Assembly: GCF_030731085.1 (NCBI RefSeq)
Contig: NZ_JASNFN010000021.1
Location: forward strand, 1 to 64,000
Source: Blastococcus carthaginiensis
Lineage (GTDB): Bacteria > Actinomycetota > Actinomycetes > Mycobacteriales > Geodermatophilaceae
DNA length: 64,000 bases
Reading direction: 5' to 3'
Part shown: positions 49,475 to 57,330 of the stretch, piece by piece
Layout: every line of letters starts with the position of its first letter
Position numbering within the stretch: position 1 is the first letter of the stretch
Translations under genes and position numbers: made by a program
Notes under the pieces: generated by a model
The model's input: only the letters and a program-made list of their open reading frames with translations
The model's database searches: none
Told to the model about the DNA's origin: nothing

Positions 49475-51106
49475 TCAGAACGGTGGTGGGTCGTCGTCCA
49501 GGTCGAGTGCCCGGTTCGTGTCCGTGTCTGGCTCCGGTTCCGGTGGTGGTTGCGGTGGTGCGGTGAGGACGCGGAAGCCCGGTGGTCGGCTGGTGCGGGT
49601 GACGCCGGTGGGGGTGGTGACGGTGAGCACGCCGTCGTCGCTCATCGTGTGCTGCCAGCCGGGGACGAAGGTCTTGAGCCGGTGGTGGCGGCGGCACCGG
49701 CAGCACAGGTTCTCGCAGGCGGTCTGGCCGCCGGCGGTGTGGGCGATGACGTGGTCCAGGTCGGCCCAGCCGGCGGGCACGGTGCAGCCGGGGTGGCGGC
49801 AGGTGCGGTCGCGCAGGCGGAGGAACTGCTGCTGGCCGGCCGAGGGGCGGTAGCGGTCCACCGCCGCCGGTGGGCCCAGCAGCGGGCAGCCGCACGACGA
49901 GTCCGGACGGTCGGGGTGGTCGGGGTGGTCGGGGTGGTCGGGGTGGTGGGGGCAGCCGGTGCGGGCCAGCCGGGCCAGCTCCGCCCGGCTGGTGACCGCC
50001 CGCAGCTTCCCGGTGGCGTCGGTGATCGCGATCTGCAGGCTGCCCGCCGGTGGGGCCTGCACCGCGAGGGCGTCGAGCTGGGCGAGCAGTTCGCGCAGGT
50101 GGGCGGCGGTGATCGGCTCCCCGTCGACCTCCCCGATCGGCTCGGCAACCCCTGGCGGGGTGCCGGGTGGGGTGAAGGCGTCCGGGGTCGGGGCGCCGGC
50201 GGCGAGGAACCCGGCGGGGGTGAGCGCGGTCAGCGGGGCGATGACGGTCAGCTGCGCGGTCACCGCCGGGCGCTCCTGCCAGGGCCGCAGCAGCAGATCG
50301 GCGGCGGCGCCGGCGCGCAACATGCCGATCGGCCGCTCGTCGCCGGCCTCCTTCGCCGCGCGGGCATGCCGATCCACGGCGTCCCGGCAGGCGCGGGCCT
50401 CGGGATGGGGCAGCAGGGCGCGCAGCTCGCTCATGCCGTCCCCGACCGGCCGCACGGTCACATCCGCCCCACGCTGCCGGGCCTTGCGCCGCCGCTCGCC
50501 GGCGTCGGTGTCACGGGCCAGCAGCTCCGCGCGGACGGCCTCGCGCAGCTTGCCCACCCCCAGGCCGCTCGCGCCGGGCAGCACCGCGGCCTCCACCCCG
50601 GCGATCACTGTCGGGTCGGTGTCGGACCCGGCGGCGGCGACCTCGGCGGCGATCGCCCGGGCCCGCGGCCAGTCCAGCAACCCCAGCCGCAGCGCCGCGA
50701 AGGTGCCCGGCAGCCGGGTGGTGAGCACATCGGCGTGCTCCAGCAGGGTCACCGCCGCCGTCCGGCTGCAGTTGTGCACCATGGCCAACTCGTCGGGCAC
50801 GAACTCACTGGCCCCCGCCGGGCCGCGGTCCCCGGCCCGCTCACCCCCAGGTGGCGGATCGGCCGGCGCCGGCCGGGCGGCCGCGAGGTCCATCACCAGC
50901 TCCACCCGCAACGCGGCCAGCTTCGCCTCGGCCACCACGATCTGGCCGAGCAGGTCGGCGGCCTCCACCGCGCCGCGCCGGGCCGGCAGCCACGCGGACA
51001 ACGGCTCGTCCCACCGCTGCGGATCGGGATCGGCCAGCTCCCACGGCGAGGGCAACGGGTCGACCGGGGACACCGTCACCCCGACCGCGAACCCGACCAC
51101 CGACAT
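49475..51106 (-). CDS. DUF222-HNH endonuclease domain protein
   Basis: 543 residues. The helical DUF222 region (about 60-330) is followed by an HNH nuclease domain. CRHPGCTVP and CCRCRRHH give the zinc Cys pairs, DLDHVIAH holds the catalytic His and ENLCCRCRRHHRLKTF the last His. This family is multicopy in many actinobacteria (13E12-type) and its function is unknown. Between the domains lies a tandem HPD repeat (CPHHPDHPDHPDHPDRPD) from a 9-base DNA repeat at about 49910-49948. The Pro-rich tail is PPQPPPEPEPDTDTN. ATG 51106 gives a conventional N-terminus. It is a single gene. Confidence 0.87.
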   Translation of the reverse strand: MSVVGFAVGVTVSPVDPLPSPWELADPDPQRWDEPLSAWLPARRGAVEAADLLGQIVVAEAKLAALRVELVMDLAAARPAPADPPPGGERAGDRGPAGASEFVPDELAMVHNCSRTAAVTLLEHADVLTTRLPGTFAALRLGLLDWPRARAIAAEVAAAGSDTDPTVIAGVEAAVLPGASGLGVGKLREAVRAELLARDTDAGERRRKARQRGADVTVRPVGDGMSELRALLPHPEARACRDAVDRHARAAKEAGDERPIGMLRAGAAADLLLRPWQERPAVTAQLTVIAPLTALTPAGFLAAGAPTPDAFTPPGTPPGVAEPIGEVDGEPITAAHLRELLAQLDALAVQAPPAGSLQIAITDATGKLRAVTSRAELARLARTGCPHHPDHPDHPDHPDRPDSSCGCPLLGPPAAVDRYRPSAGQQQFLRLRDRTCRHPGCTVPAGWADLDHVIAHTAGGQTACENLCCRCRRHHRLKTFVPGWQHTMSDDGVLTVTTPTGVTRTSRPPGFRVLTAPPQPPPEPEPDTDTNRALDLDDDPPPF

Positions 51107-51206
51107 AACCGCAGGCTAGACAGGGGCTACGACAATTCCCGCGCCTCAGCGCCGGGTGAGCGACGCATAGAGGGCGTACGTCGACGCAAACGAACCCACC
51201 GCCGTC

Positions 51207-51236
51207 GGGCGGACCGCTCCGGGGGCGGGTCCGCCC
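51207..51236. terminator. Hairpin downstream of trpC
   Basis: GGGCGGACC (51207-51215) pairs perfectly with GGTCCGCCC (51228-51236), with a 12-base loop. It stands 89 bases beyond the trpC stop and could end the trp transcript. The rest of 51107-51324 holds the presumed promoter of the minus-strand HNH gene and nothing else recognisable. Confidence 0.55.
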
Positions 51237-51324
51237 TACCGCAGAAGGACAGCGCGGCGGTCCAGGCTTCGCCCAGAGGTCCAAGGCTCCGGTAGGCGGG
51301 TCCGGTGGACCGGGACGGGAACGA

Positions 51325-52134
51325 TCAGCGGGTGGTGCGCGGGGTGGCGGGGTGGCTGCCCGCCGTGACCAGGTCGGCGACGGCCTGCCGGGCGTCGCCG
51401 GCGGTGACCAGCCCCTCGCCCACGAGCACGGCGTCGGCCCCGGCGGCGGCGTAGCCGATCAGGTCGTGCGGGCCGCGGACGCCGGACTCGGCGACCTTCA
51501 CGACCTCCGACGGCAGCCCGGGCGCGATCCGCTCGAAGGTGGACCGGTCGACCTGCAGGGTGGTCAGGTCGCGGGCGTTGACCCCGATCACCGAGGCCCC
51601 CGCCGCCATCGCCCGATCGGCCTCGGCTTCGGTGTGCACCTCGACCAGCGCGGTCATGCCCAGGGACTCGACGCGCTCGAGCAGGCCGACGAGCACGTTC
51701 TGCTCCAGAGCGGCGACGATGAGCAGGACGACGTCGGCACCGTGGGCCCGCGCCTCGTGCACCTGGTAGCTGCTGACGACGAAGTCCTTGCACAGCACCG
51801 GGACGTCGACGACGGCGCGGACGGCGGCGAGGTCGGCGTGCGAGCCGTGGAAGTGCTGGCGCTCGGTGAGCACGGAGATGACGCGGGCGCCGCCGGCGGC
51901 GTACTGCTGCGCCAGCGAGGCGGGGTCGGCGATGTCTGCGAGGTCGCCCTTGGAGGGGCTGCGCCGCTTGACCTCGGCGATCACGCCGACGCCGGGGGCG
52001 CGCAGCGCGGCCAGCGCGTCGCGGGCGGGCCGGGCCGCCTGCGCGGCGGCCTTCACCTCGGCCAGCGGCGTCGCGGCCTCGCGGACGGCGAGGTCGGCGC
52101 GGACGCCCTCGATGATCTCGTCGAGCACGTTCAC
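51325..52134 (-). CDS. trpC: Indole-3-glycerol phosphate synthase
   Basis: 269 residues, TIM barrel. It closes the indole ring in tryptophan synthesis. VIAEVKRRSPSKG contains the catalytic Lys region, VLCKDFVVSSYQVHEARAHGAD the second Lys, GVNARDL the Asn, and VAESGV and ADAVLVGEGL the phosphate-binding loops. Its GTG start overlaps the stop of a 14-codon ORF by 4 bases (GTGA). It is the last trp gene visible here; trpB and trpA are not in the window. Confidence 0.95.
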   Translation of the reverse strand: MNVLDEIIEGVRADLAVREAATPLAEVKAAAQAARPARDALAALRAPGVGVIAEVKRRSPSKGDLADIADPASLAQQYAAGGARVISVLTERQHFHGSHADLAAVRAVVDVPVLCKDFVVSSYQVHEARAHGADVVLLIVAALEQNVLVGLLERVESLGMTALVEVHTEAEADRAMAAGASVIGVNARDLTTLQVDRSTFERIAPGLPSEVVKVAESGVRGPHDLIGYAAAGADAVLVGEGLVTAGDARQAVADLVTAGSHPATPRTTR

Positions 52135-52175
52135 GGCGTGGCCGCAGCCTCGGCCGAGGTCCCGTGGTCGTTCAT
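52131..52175 (-). CDS. 14-codon ORF coupled to trpC
   Basis: ATG 52175 with GGAGAAG about 8 bases upstream reads MNDHGTSAEAAATP, and its TGA overlaps the trpC start. It has no Trp codons, so it is not a classical attenuation leader. It may help load ribosomes on trpC, which otherwise lacks a good ribosome binding site. The 110 bases above it could hold an internal promoter, with a CTCTAGAGT patch at about 52223. Confidence 0.45.
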   Translation of the reverse strand: MNDHGTSAEAAATP

Positions 52176-52285
52176 CGTCGCCACTTCTCCTCGTACGTCG
52201 ATCCCGGCGGGTGGGGTGCCCACTCTAGAGGCGGGTCCCGCGCCCTCCGGCCCGGGGGCGGTCCCGGCGGGCGGGGCCCGTTCCG

Positions 52286-52930
52286 CTATGCGGAGCGGCC
52301 GGACCGCGGCGCCGGTGGGGGCTCGGTCGGGTCCTCCCCGCGGTCCAGCGCCTTCCACGCGTCGTCCGTGCGGTCCTCGGCCGACCTCGGTGGTGCCGGT
52401 CCGGCGTCGCGCTCGTAGCGCCGTCCCATCGCCGGCCAGGCGGCACCGCGGAGGACGACGAGCAGCCCGGCGAGGACCGCCAGCACCCCGGCGGCGACGG
52501 CGAGGCCCGGCCAGACCGCGGCGACCTCCACCGTCGTCGCGGTGACGCTGGTGCCGCTGACGCCCGGCAGGTCGGCGGCGGCGTCGGCCACTCCCCCGGC
52601 GAGCACCCGCGCGCCCGACCAGACCAGGGCGCCACCGCAGATCGCCACCAGCAGCCCCACGGCCAGCCGCCCGGCACCCCGCACGGCCAGCAGCGCGACG
52701 GCGGCGGCGAGCAGCACCAGCCCGGCGGCGGTGACCAGCGGCGCCGCCGCACCGCCGGTGAGCGTGCCGGACACCGGCGGCAGCGGCGGCGGCCGTTCGG
52801 CGGTGACCTCCGCCCAGCGCTGGCTCGCGGCCGACAGCGCCAGGGCCCCGGCCAGCGCGGCGCCGACCACGGCGGCGGTCAGCTCGCGCCGCGCTCCACC
52901 GGACCGGCCCTCGTCCGGGGACCCGCTCAC
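52286..52930 (-). CDS. Trp-operon-associated membrane protein
   Basis: 214 residues with four hydrophobic segments (about 18-36, 60-84, 88-110 and 135-165) and a charged, Pro-rich C-terminal tail. It is the Rv1610-type protein that lies between trpE and trpC throughout actinobacteria (TIGR02234); its role is unknown, although its position suggests tryptophan or precursor transport. GTG 52930 overlaps the trpE stop by 4 bases (GTGA). RWAEV in the first loop is common in the family. Confidence 0.85.
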   Translation of the reverse strand: MSGSPDEGRSGGARRELTAAVVGAALAGALALSAASQRWAEVTAERPPPLPPVSGTLTGGAAAPLVTAAGLVLLAAAVALLAVRGAGRLAVGLLVAICGGALVWSGARVLAGGVADAAADLPGVSGTSVTATTVEVAAVWPGLAVAAGVLAVLAGLLVVLRGAAWPAMGRRYERDAGPAPPRSAEDRTDDAWKALDRGEDPTEPPPAPRSGRSA

Positions 52931-54462
52931 GTCAGCTCCCGCAGCCTCTCGGCCGTCGCGATCGCCGAGAGCACCGCGCGCGCCTTGTGCCGGGTCTCGG
53001 CCTCCTCGGACGCGGCGTCGCTGTCGGCCACGATGCCCGCGCCGGCCTGCACGTAGGCACGACCCTGGTGCAGGACGGCGGTGCGGATCGCGATCGCCAT
53101 GTCCATGTCGCCGCTCGCGTCGACGTAGCCGACGGTGCCCGCGTACAGCGCACGCCGGGTGGGCTCGAGCGTCTCGATGATCGTCATGGCGCTGGGCTTC
53201 GGGGCGCCGGACACGGTGCCCGCGGGGAACGTCGCGTCGAAGACGTCGAGGGCGTCGCAGCCGGACCGCACCTCGCCGGCGACGGTCGACACCAGGTGCA
53301 TCACGTGGCTGTAGTGCTCGATCCGCATGAAGTCGGGCACCTCGACGCTGCCCGGCACGCAGACCCTCCCCAGGTCGTTGCGGGCGAGGTCGACGAGCAT
53401 GACGTGCTCGGCCCGCTCCTTGGGGTCGGCCAGCAGCCCCTCGGCGAGGCGGACGTCCTCCTCGGGGGTGGCCCCGCGCGGGCGGGTGCCGGCCGGCGGG
53501 TGCACGACGGCGGAGGTGCCGGCGACCGTCACCAGCGCCTCGGGCGAGGAGCCCACGACGTCGAAGGGCGTCTCCCGGCCGGCGAACCGCAGCAGGTACA
53601 TGTACGGCGACGGGTTGGTCGCCCGCAGCACGCGGTACAGGTCCAGCGCCGGGACGTCGGTCACGAGCTCGAACCGCTGGGACAGCACGACCTGGAACGC
53701 GTCGCCGGCCCGGATGTGCTCGCGCACCTCCTCGACGCCGTCCTGGAACACGCCCGGCGCGAGGTTGCTGCGCACCGACGCCGGCACGTCTGCGGGCTCG
53801 AACACGGCGACGGCCGACGGCGCGGGGTGGACCAGCGCGGCGGCCATGGCGTCGAGCCGGGCGACCGCGTCGTCGTAGGCGGCCGCGTCGTCGTAGGCGG
53901 CCGCGTCGGGCCCCGCCCCGCCGCCGCGCAGCGCGTTGGCGATGAGCAGCACCGACCCGTCGCTGTGGTCCAGCACGGCCAGGTCGGTGACCAGCATCAT
54001 CGCCAGCTCCGGCATGCCGAGGTCGTCGTCGCTGGTGCTCGGCAGCCGCTCCAGCCGGCGGACGACGTCGTACCCGAGGTAGCCCACGAGCCCGCCGCTG
54101 AGCGGGGGCAGCCCCGGGGTGCGGGGCGAGCGCAGCCGCCGCGCCACCACCCGCACCGCCTCCAGGGGGTCCTCGGGGAGGTCGTCGGTGACCCCCGGGA
54201 CGTCGTCCCCGAGCCACAGGGTGCGGCCGTCGCGCTCGGTCAGGACGCCGGCGCTGCGGACCCCGACGAAGCTGTAGCGGGCCCACCGCTTGCCCTGCTC
54301 GGCCGACTCCAGCAGCACCGTGCCCGGCCGGTTGCCGGCCAGCTTGCGGTAGACGCCGACGGCCGTCTCGCCGTCGGCGAGCAGCCGGCGGGTCACCGGC
54401 ACGACCGCTGCGTCCGATGCCGTGAACTCCTCGCGCGAGGGCGCGGTGACCCCGAACCTCAC
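52927..54462 (-). CDS. trpE: Anthranilate synthase component I
   Basis: 511 residues. It converts chorismate to anthranilate with ammonia from TrpG. VLLESAEQGKRWARYSFVG contains the LLES tryptophan feedback site. GGLVGYLGYD, PPAGTRPRG, ERAEHVMLVDLARNDLGRV, HVMHLVSTVAGEV and FPAGTVSGAPK form the chorismate-binding core with its Mg ligands. GTG 54462 overlaps the hisI stop (GTGA). A perfect 18-base tandem duplication produces the local repeat AAYDDA-AAYDDA in a surface loop. No trpG is in the window. Confidence 0.95.
   Translation of the reverse strand: MRFGVTAPSREEFTASDAAVVPVTRRLLADGETAVGVYRKLAGNRPGTVLLESAEQGKRWARYSFVGVRSAGVLTERDGRTLWLGDDVPGVTDDLPEDPLEAVRVVARRLRSPRTPGLPPLSGGLVGYLGYDVVRRLERLPSTSDDDLGMPELAMMLVTDLAVLDHSDGSVLLIANALRGGGAGPDAAAYDDAAAYDDAVARLDAMAAALVHPAPSAVAVFEPADVPASVRSNLAPGVFQDGVEEVREHIRAGDAFQVVLSQRFELVTDVPALDLYRVLRATNPSPYMYLLRFAGRETPFDVVGSSPEALVTVAGTSAVVHPPAGTRPRGATPEEDVRLAEGLLADPKERAEHVMLVDLARNDLGRVCVPGSVEVPDFMRIEHYSHVMHLVSTVAGEVRSGCDALDVFDATFPAGTVSGAPKPSAMTIIETLEPTRRALYAGTVGYVDASGDMDMAIAIRTAVLHQGRAYVQAGAGIVADSDAASEEAETRHKARAVLSAIATAERLRELT
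53867..53902. repeat. 18-base tandem duplication inside trpE
   Basis: GCGTCGTCGTAGGCGGCC occurs twice in direct succession (53867-53884 and 53885-53902), in frame. It adds six residues, AAYDDA, to a loop between conserved blocks. Confidence 0.9.
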
Positions 54463-54836
54463 GGCGCGACCGCCTGCACGGCGGGGAGCGACCGGTGGAA
54501 GCAGCTGCGCTCGCCGGTGTGGCAGGCGGGGCCCTCCTGGTCGACCAGCAGCAGCAGCGCGTCGCCGTCGCAGTCGAGCCGCACCTCGCGCACCCACTGG
54601 CGGTGCCCGGAGGTCTCCCCCTTGACCCAGTACTCCTGCCGGCTGCGCGACCAGTAGGTGGCCCGGCCGGTGGTCAGCGTGCGGCGCACCGCCTCGTCGT
54701 CCATCCAGGCCACCATCAGCACCTCGCGGGTGTCGTGCTGCTGGACGACGGCGGCGACCAGGCCGGCCGGGTCGCGGCGCAGCAGAGCGGTGACCTCGGG
54801 GGCCGGCGCGGGTGCGGAGGGGTCGGTCGCGGGCAT
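54459..54836 (-). CDS. hisI: Phosphoribosyl-AMP cyclohydrolase
   Basis: 125 residues. It opens the adenine ring of PR-AMP in histidine synthesis. MVAWMDDEAVRRTLTTGRATYWSRSRQEYWVKGETSGH and the metal-binding DCDGDALLLLVDQEGPACHTGERSCFH with two zinc Cys are diagnostic. ATG 54836 (MPATDPSAPAP) is preferred to 54896, since the extra stretch is Arg-rich and overlaps the upstream gene. No HisE domain is fused, as usual in actinobacteria. Translationally coupled to trpE. Confidence 0.95.
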   Translation of the reverse strand: MPATDPSAPAPAPEVTALLRRDPAGLVAAVVQQHDTREVLMVAWMDDEAVRRTLTTGRATYWSRSRQEYWVKGETSGHRQWVREVRLDCDGDALLLLVDQEGPACHTGERSCFHRSLPAVQAVAP

Positions 54837-54861
54837 GCCGCCAGTGTGCCGTGCGCCCCGG

Positions 54862-55563
54862 TCAGCCCTGCGGGGCGGTGAACCAGTGGCGCCCACCGCC
54901 GAAGAGCACCAGCCCGAGGGCCACCACCGGGGCGGCGGCGAAGAACAGGCTGAACACCGCGATCACGCCCCCGACGTCCTCGGTGGCCGCGGCCGGGCCG
55001 AGCAGGTCGGTCAGCTGCGCCCACCAGTAGGCGGTGAGCACCAGCTGGACGCCGTGCGCGGTCAGCAGCGCCAGCCAGGCCACCCGGTCGCGCCGGCTGA
55101 GGGCCAGGATGCCGGCGGCCACCAGCAGCACCACGGACACCACCTGGACGATCGACAGCACGCCGCCCTCGCGGGCGAACTCGTACGCCTGGGTGGGGGC
55201 GGCCGTCGGGCTCTCCTCGATCGCCATCTGCGCCAGCGAGGCGAAGAACCACACGTACAGCGAGGCGATCAGCACCAGCACCGCCTGGACGAAGCTGAGC
55301 ACCGCGGCGCCGACCACCTGGCCCGGCCGCCGCCCGGCCCGGGGCGGGACCGGGCCCCCCGGGAACGGCGCCGTCCCCCAGGGGCCGGACCAGCCGTACG
55401 GCGGGGGCCCGTACCCGTACGGCGGCACACCGTACGGCGGCACACCGTACGGCGGCGCGCCGTAGGGCGTGGGCGGCGGCAGCGTGGGCGGCGGACCGGT
55501 GTAGCCCGGCCCCGGCTCGGTCGGCGTCGCCGGGTCCGACCACGGGTCGCGGGGTGCGCTCAC
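54862..55563 (-). CDS. Membrane protein with Pro/Tyr-rich N-terminus
   Basis: 233 residues from GTG 55563. The first 85 residues are Pro/Gly/Tyr-rich with repeats (PPYGVPPYGVPPYGYGPPPYG), probably cytoplasmic and disordered. Four membrane helices follow: VVGAAVLSFVQAVLVLIASLYVW, LSIVQVVSVVLLVAAGILAL, VAWLALLTAHGVQLVLTAYWW and GGVIAVFSLFFAAAPVVALGLVLF. Such tails are common in actinobacterial membrane proteins of unknown role. It is 25 bases upstream of hisI and 10 bases after the FAD dehydrogenase, so it is probably in the same transcript. Confidence 0.75.
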   Translation of the reverse strand: MSAPRDPWSDPATPTEPGPGYTGPPPTLPPPTPYGAPPYGVPPYGVPPYGYGPPPYGWSGPWGTAPFPGGPVPPRAGRRPGQVVGAAVLSFVQAVLVLIASLYVWFFASLAQMAIEESPTAAPTQAYEFAREGGVLSIVQVVSVVLLVAAGILALSRRDRVAWLALLTAHGVQLVLTAYWWAQLTDLLGPAAATEDVGGVIAVFSLFFAAAPVVALGLVLFGGGRHWFTAPQG

Positions 55564-55573
55564 CGCGTCCCCG

Positions 55574-57244
55574 TCACAGCGCGGCCGCGAGCGCGCGACC
55601 CGCAACCCGGCCGGAGAACAGGCAGCCGCCGAGGAAGGTGCCCTCGAGCGAGCGGTAGCCGTGCACGCCGCCCCCGCCGAACCCGGCCACCTCGCCGGCC
55701 GCGTACAGCCCGGGGAACACCTCGCCGCCGGGGCGGAGCACGCGACCGGAGAGGTCGGTCTCCAGCCCGCCGAGGCTTTTGCGGGTGATGACGTTGAGCC
55801 GGACGGCGACCAGCGGCCCGGCCTCGGGGTCGAGGATGCGGTGCGGCGGGGCCACCCGGATGAGCTTGTCGCCGAGGTAGTTCCGCGCCCCGCGGATCGC
55901 GGTGACCTGCAGGTCCTTGGTGAACGCGTTGCCGACCTCGCGGTCGCGCGCCACGACCTCCCGCTCGACCTGCGCGAGGTCGAGCTCGGGGGTGCCCCCG
56001 GTGACCCGGTTCATGCCGGCGACCAGTTCGGGCAGCGTGCGGGCGACGACGAAGTCCTCCCCCTTGTCCAGGAAGGCCTGGACCGGGCCGGAGACGCCGG
56101 CCTTGACGCGGGTCATCAGGAGCCGGAGGTCCTTGCCCGTGAGGTCGGGGTTCTGCTCGGAGCCCGAGAGCGCGAACTCCTTCTCGACGATCTTGTGCGT
56201 GGCGACGAACCAGGTGTGCTCGTGGCCGGTCTGCCCGATGTGCGCCAGCGTGCCCAGCGTGTCGAAACCCGGGAACAGCGGGACCGGCAGGCGCGCACCG
56301 GTCGCATCCAGCCAGAGCGACGAGGGCCCCGGGAGGATGCGGATGCCGTGCTTGTCCCAGACGGGCGAGTGGTTGGCGACGCCCTCGGTGTAGTGCCACA
56401 TGCGGTCACCGTTGACCAGGCTCGCCCCGGCCGCGACGGCGGCCTCCTGCATCCGCCCGTCCACGTGGGCGGGCACGCCGGAGAGGAGCCGCTGCGGGGC
56501 GGGGCCGAGCCGGGCCGGCCAGTACCGGCGGACCAGCTCGTGGTTGCCGCCGATGCCACCGGAGGTGACGACGACGGCCTGGGCGGTCAGCTCGAACTCC
56601 CCGACCTCGGTGCGCGAGCTGGCCTCCCCGCGTGCCACGGGGCTCGGTTCCAGCACGGCGCCGCGCACGCCGGTCACGGCGCCGTCGCGGACGACGAGCT
56701 CGGAGACCCGGTGGCGGAACCGCAGCTCGACCCGCCCCTCGGCGACCGCCGCACGCACCCGGCGCTCGAAGGGGGCGACGACGCCGGGCCCGGTGCCCCA
56801 GACGATGTGGAAGCGCGGGACCGAGTTGCCGTGCCCGGTGGCCGTGTAGCCGCCGCGCTCGGCCCACCCGACGACCGGGAAGAAGCCGATGCCCTGCTCC
56901 TTGAGCCAGGCGCGCTTCTCCCCCGCGGCGAACTGCAGGTAGGCCTCGGCCCACTGCCGCGGCCAGTGGTCGCTGTCGCGGTCGAACCCGGCCGTGCCGA
57001 ACCAGTCCTGGCGGGCGAGCTCGAGGGAGTCGCGCACCCGCAGCCGGCGCTGCTCCGGGGAGTCGACGAGGAACAGCCCGCCGAAGGACCACCACGCCTG
57101 CCCGCCGAGCGACGCCTCGGGCTCCTGGTCGACCAGGACCACCCGCTTGCCGGCGTCGGCGAGTTCGGCGGTGGCGACCAGGCCGGCCAGGCCCGCGCCC
57201 ACCACGACGACGTCCGCCTCGGTGCTGTGCGTGTCGGTGCTCAC
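55574..57244 (-). CDS. FAD-binding dehydrogenase, fumarate reductase/KstD-like
   Basis: 556 residues. ADVVVVGAGLAGLVATAELADAGKRVVLVDQEPEASLGGQAWWSFGG is the FAD Rossmann motif, SGGIGGNHELVRRYWP is the capping-domain region, and GEVFPGLYAAGEVAGFGGGGVHGYRSLEGTFLGGCLFSGRVAGR is the C-terminal FAD-binding end. Relatives (an Rv0785-type group) dehydrogenate unknown substrates and are annotated as flavoproteins. The 3-ketosteroid dehydrogenase catalytic set is not obvious, so no steroid role is claimed. It starts 87 bases after the ABC pair on the same strand. Confidence 0.87.
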   Translation of the reverse strand: MSTDTHSTEADVVVVGAGLAGLVATAELADAGKRVVLVDQEPEASLGGQAWWSFGGLFLVDSPEQRRLRVRDSLELARQDWFGTAGFDRDSDHWPRQWAEAYLQFAAGEKRAWLKEQGIGFFPVVGWAERGGYTATGHGNSVPRFHIVWGTGPGVVAPFERRVRAAVAEGRVELRFRHRVSELVVRDGAVTGVRGAVLEPSPVARGEASSRTEVGEFELTAQAVVVTSGGIGGNHELVRRYWPARLGPAPQRLLSGVPAHVDGRMQEAAVAAGASLVNGDRMWHYTEGVANHSPVWDKHGIRILPGPSSLWLDATGARLPVPLFPGFDTLGTLAHIGQTGHEHTWFVATHKIVEKEFALSGSEQNPDLTGKDLRLLMTRVKAGVSGPVQAFLDKGEDFVVARTLPELVAGMNRVTGGTPELDLAQVEREVVARDREVGNAFTKDLQVTAIRGARNYLGDKLIRVAPPHRILDPEAGPLVAVRLNVITRKSLGGLETDLSGRVLRPGGEVFPGLYAAGEVAGFGGGGVHGYRSLEGTFLGGCLFSGRVAGRALAAAL

Positions 57245-57330
57245 GCCGCGACGCTAGCGGGCGCGCCTCCCCGCACGCGTCCCCCCGTGTGGGCGAGTTG
57301 TGGCGCCGCGCGTCTCTCGCCCGTGCCCGG

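Noticed and set aside
49908..49950. Short regularly spaced repeats considered as a CRISPR array
   Set aside because: The units are 9 bases, directly joined, without spacers and inside a coding frame (HPD repeat).
52131..52175. Tryptophan attenuator leader peptide
   Set aside because: The peptide has no Trp codon and there is no terminator/antiterminator pair next to it.
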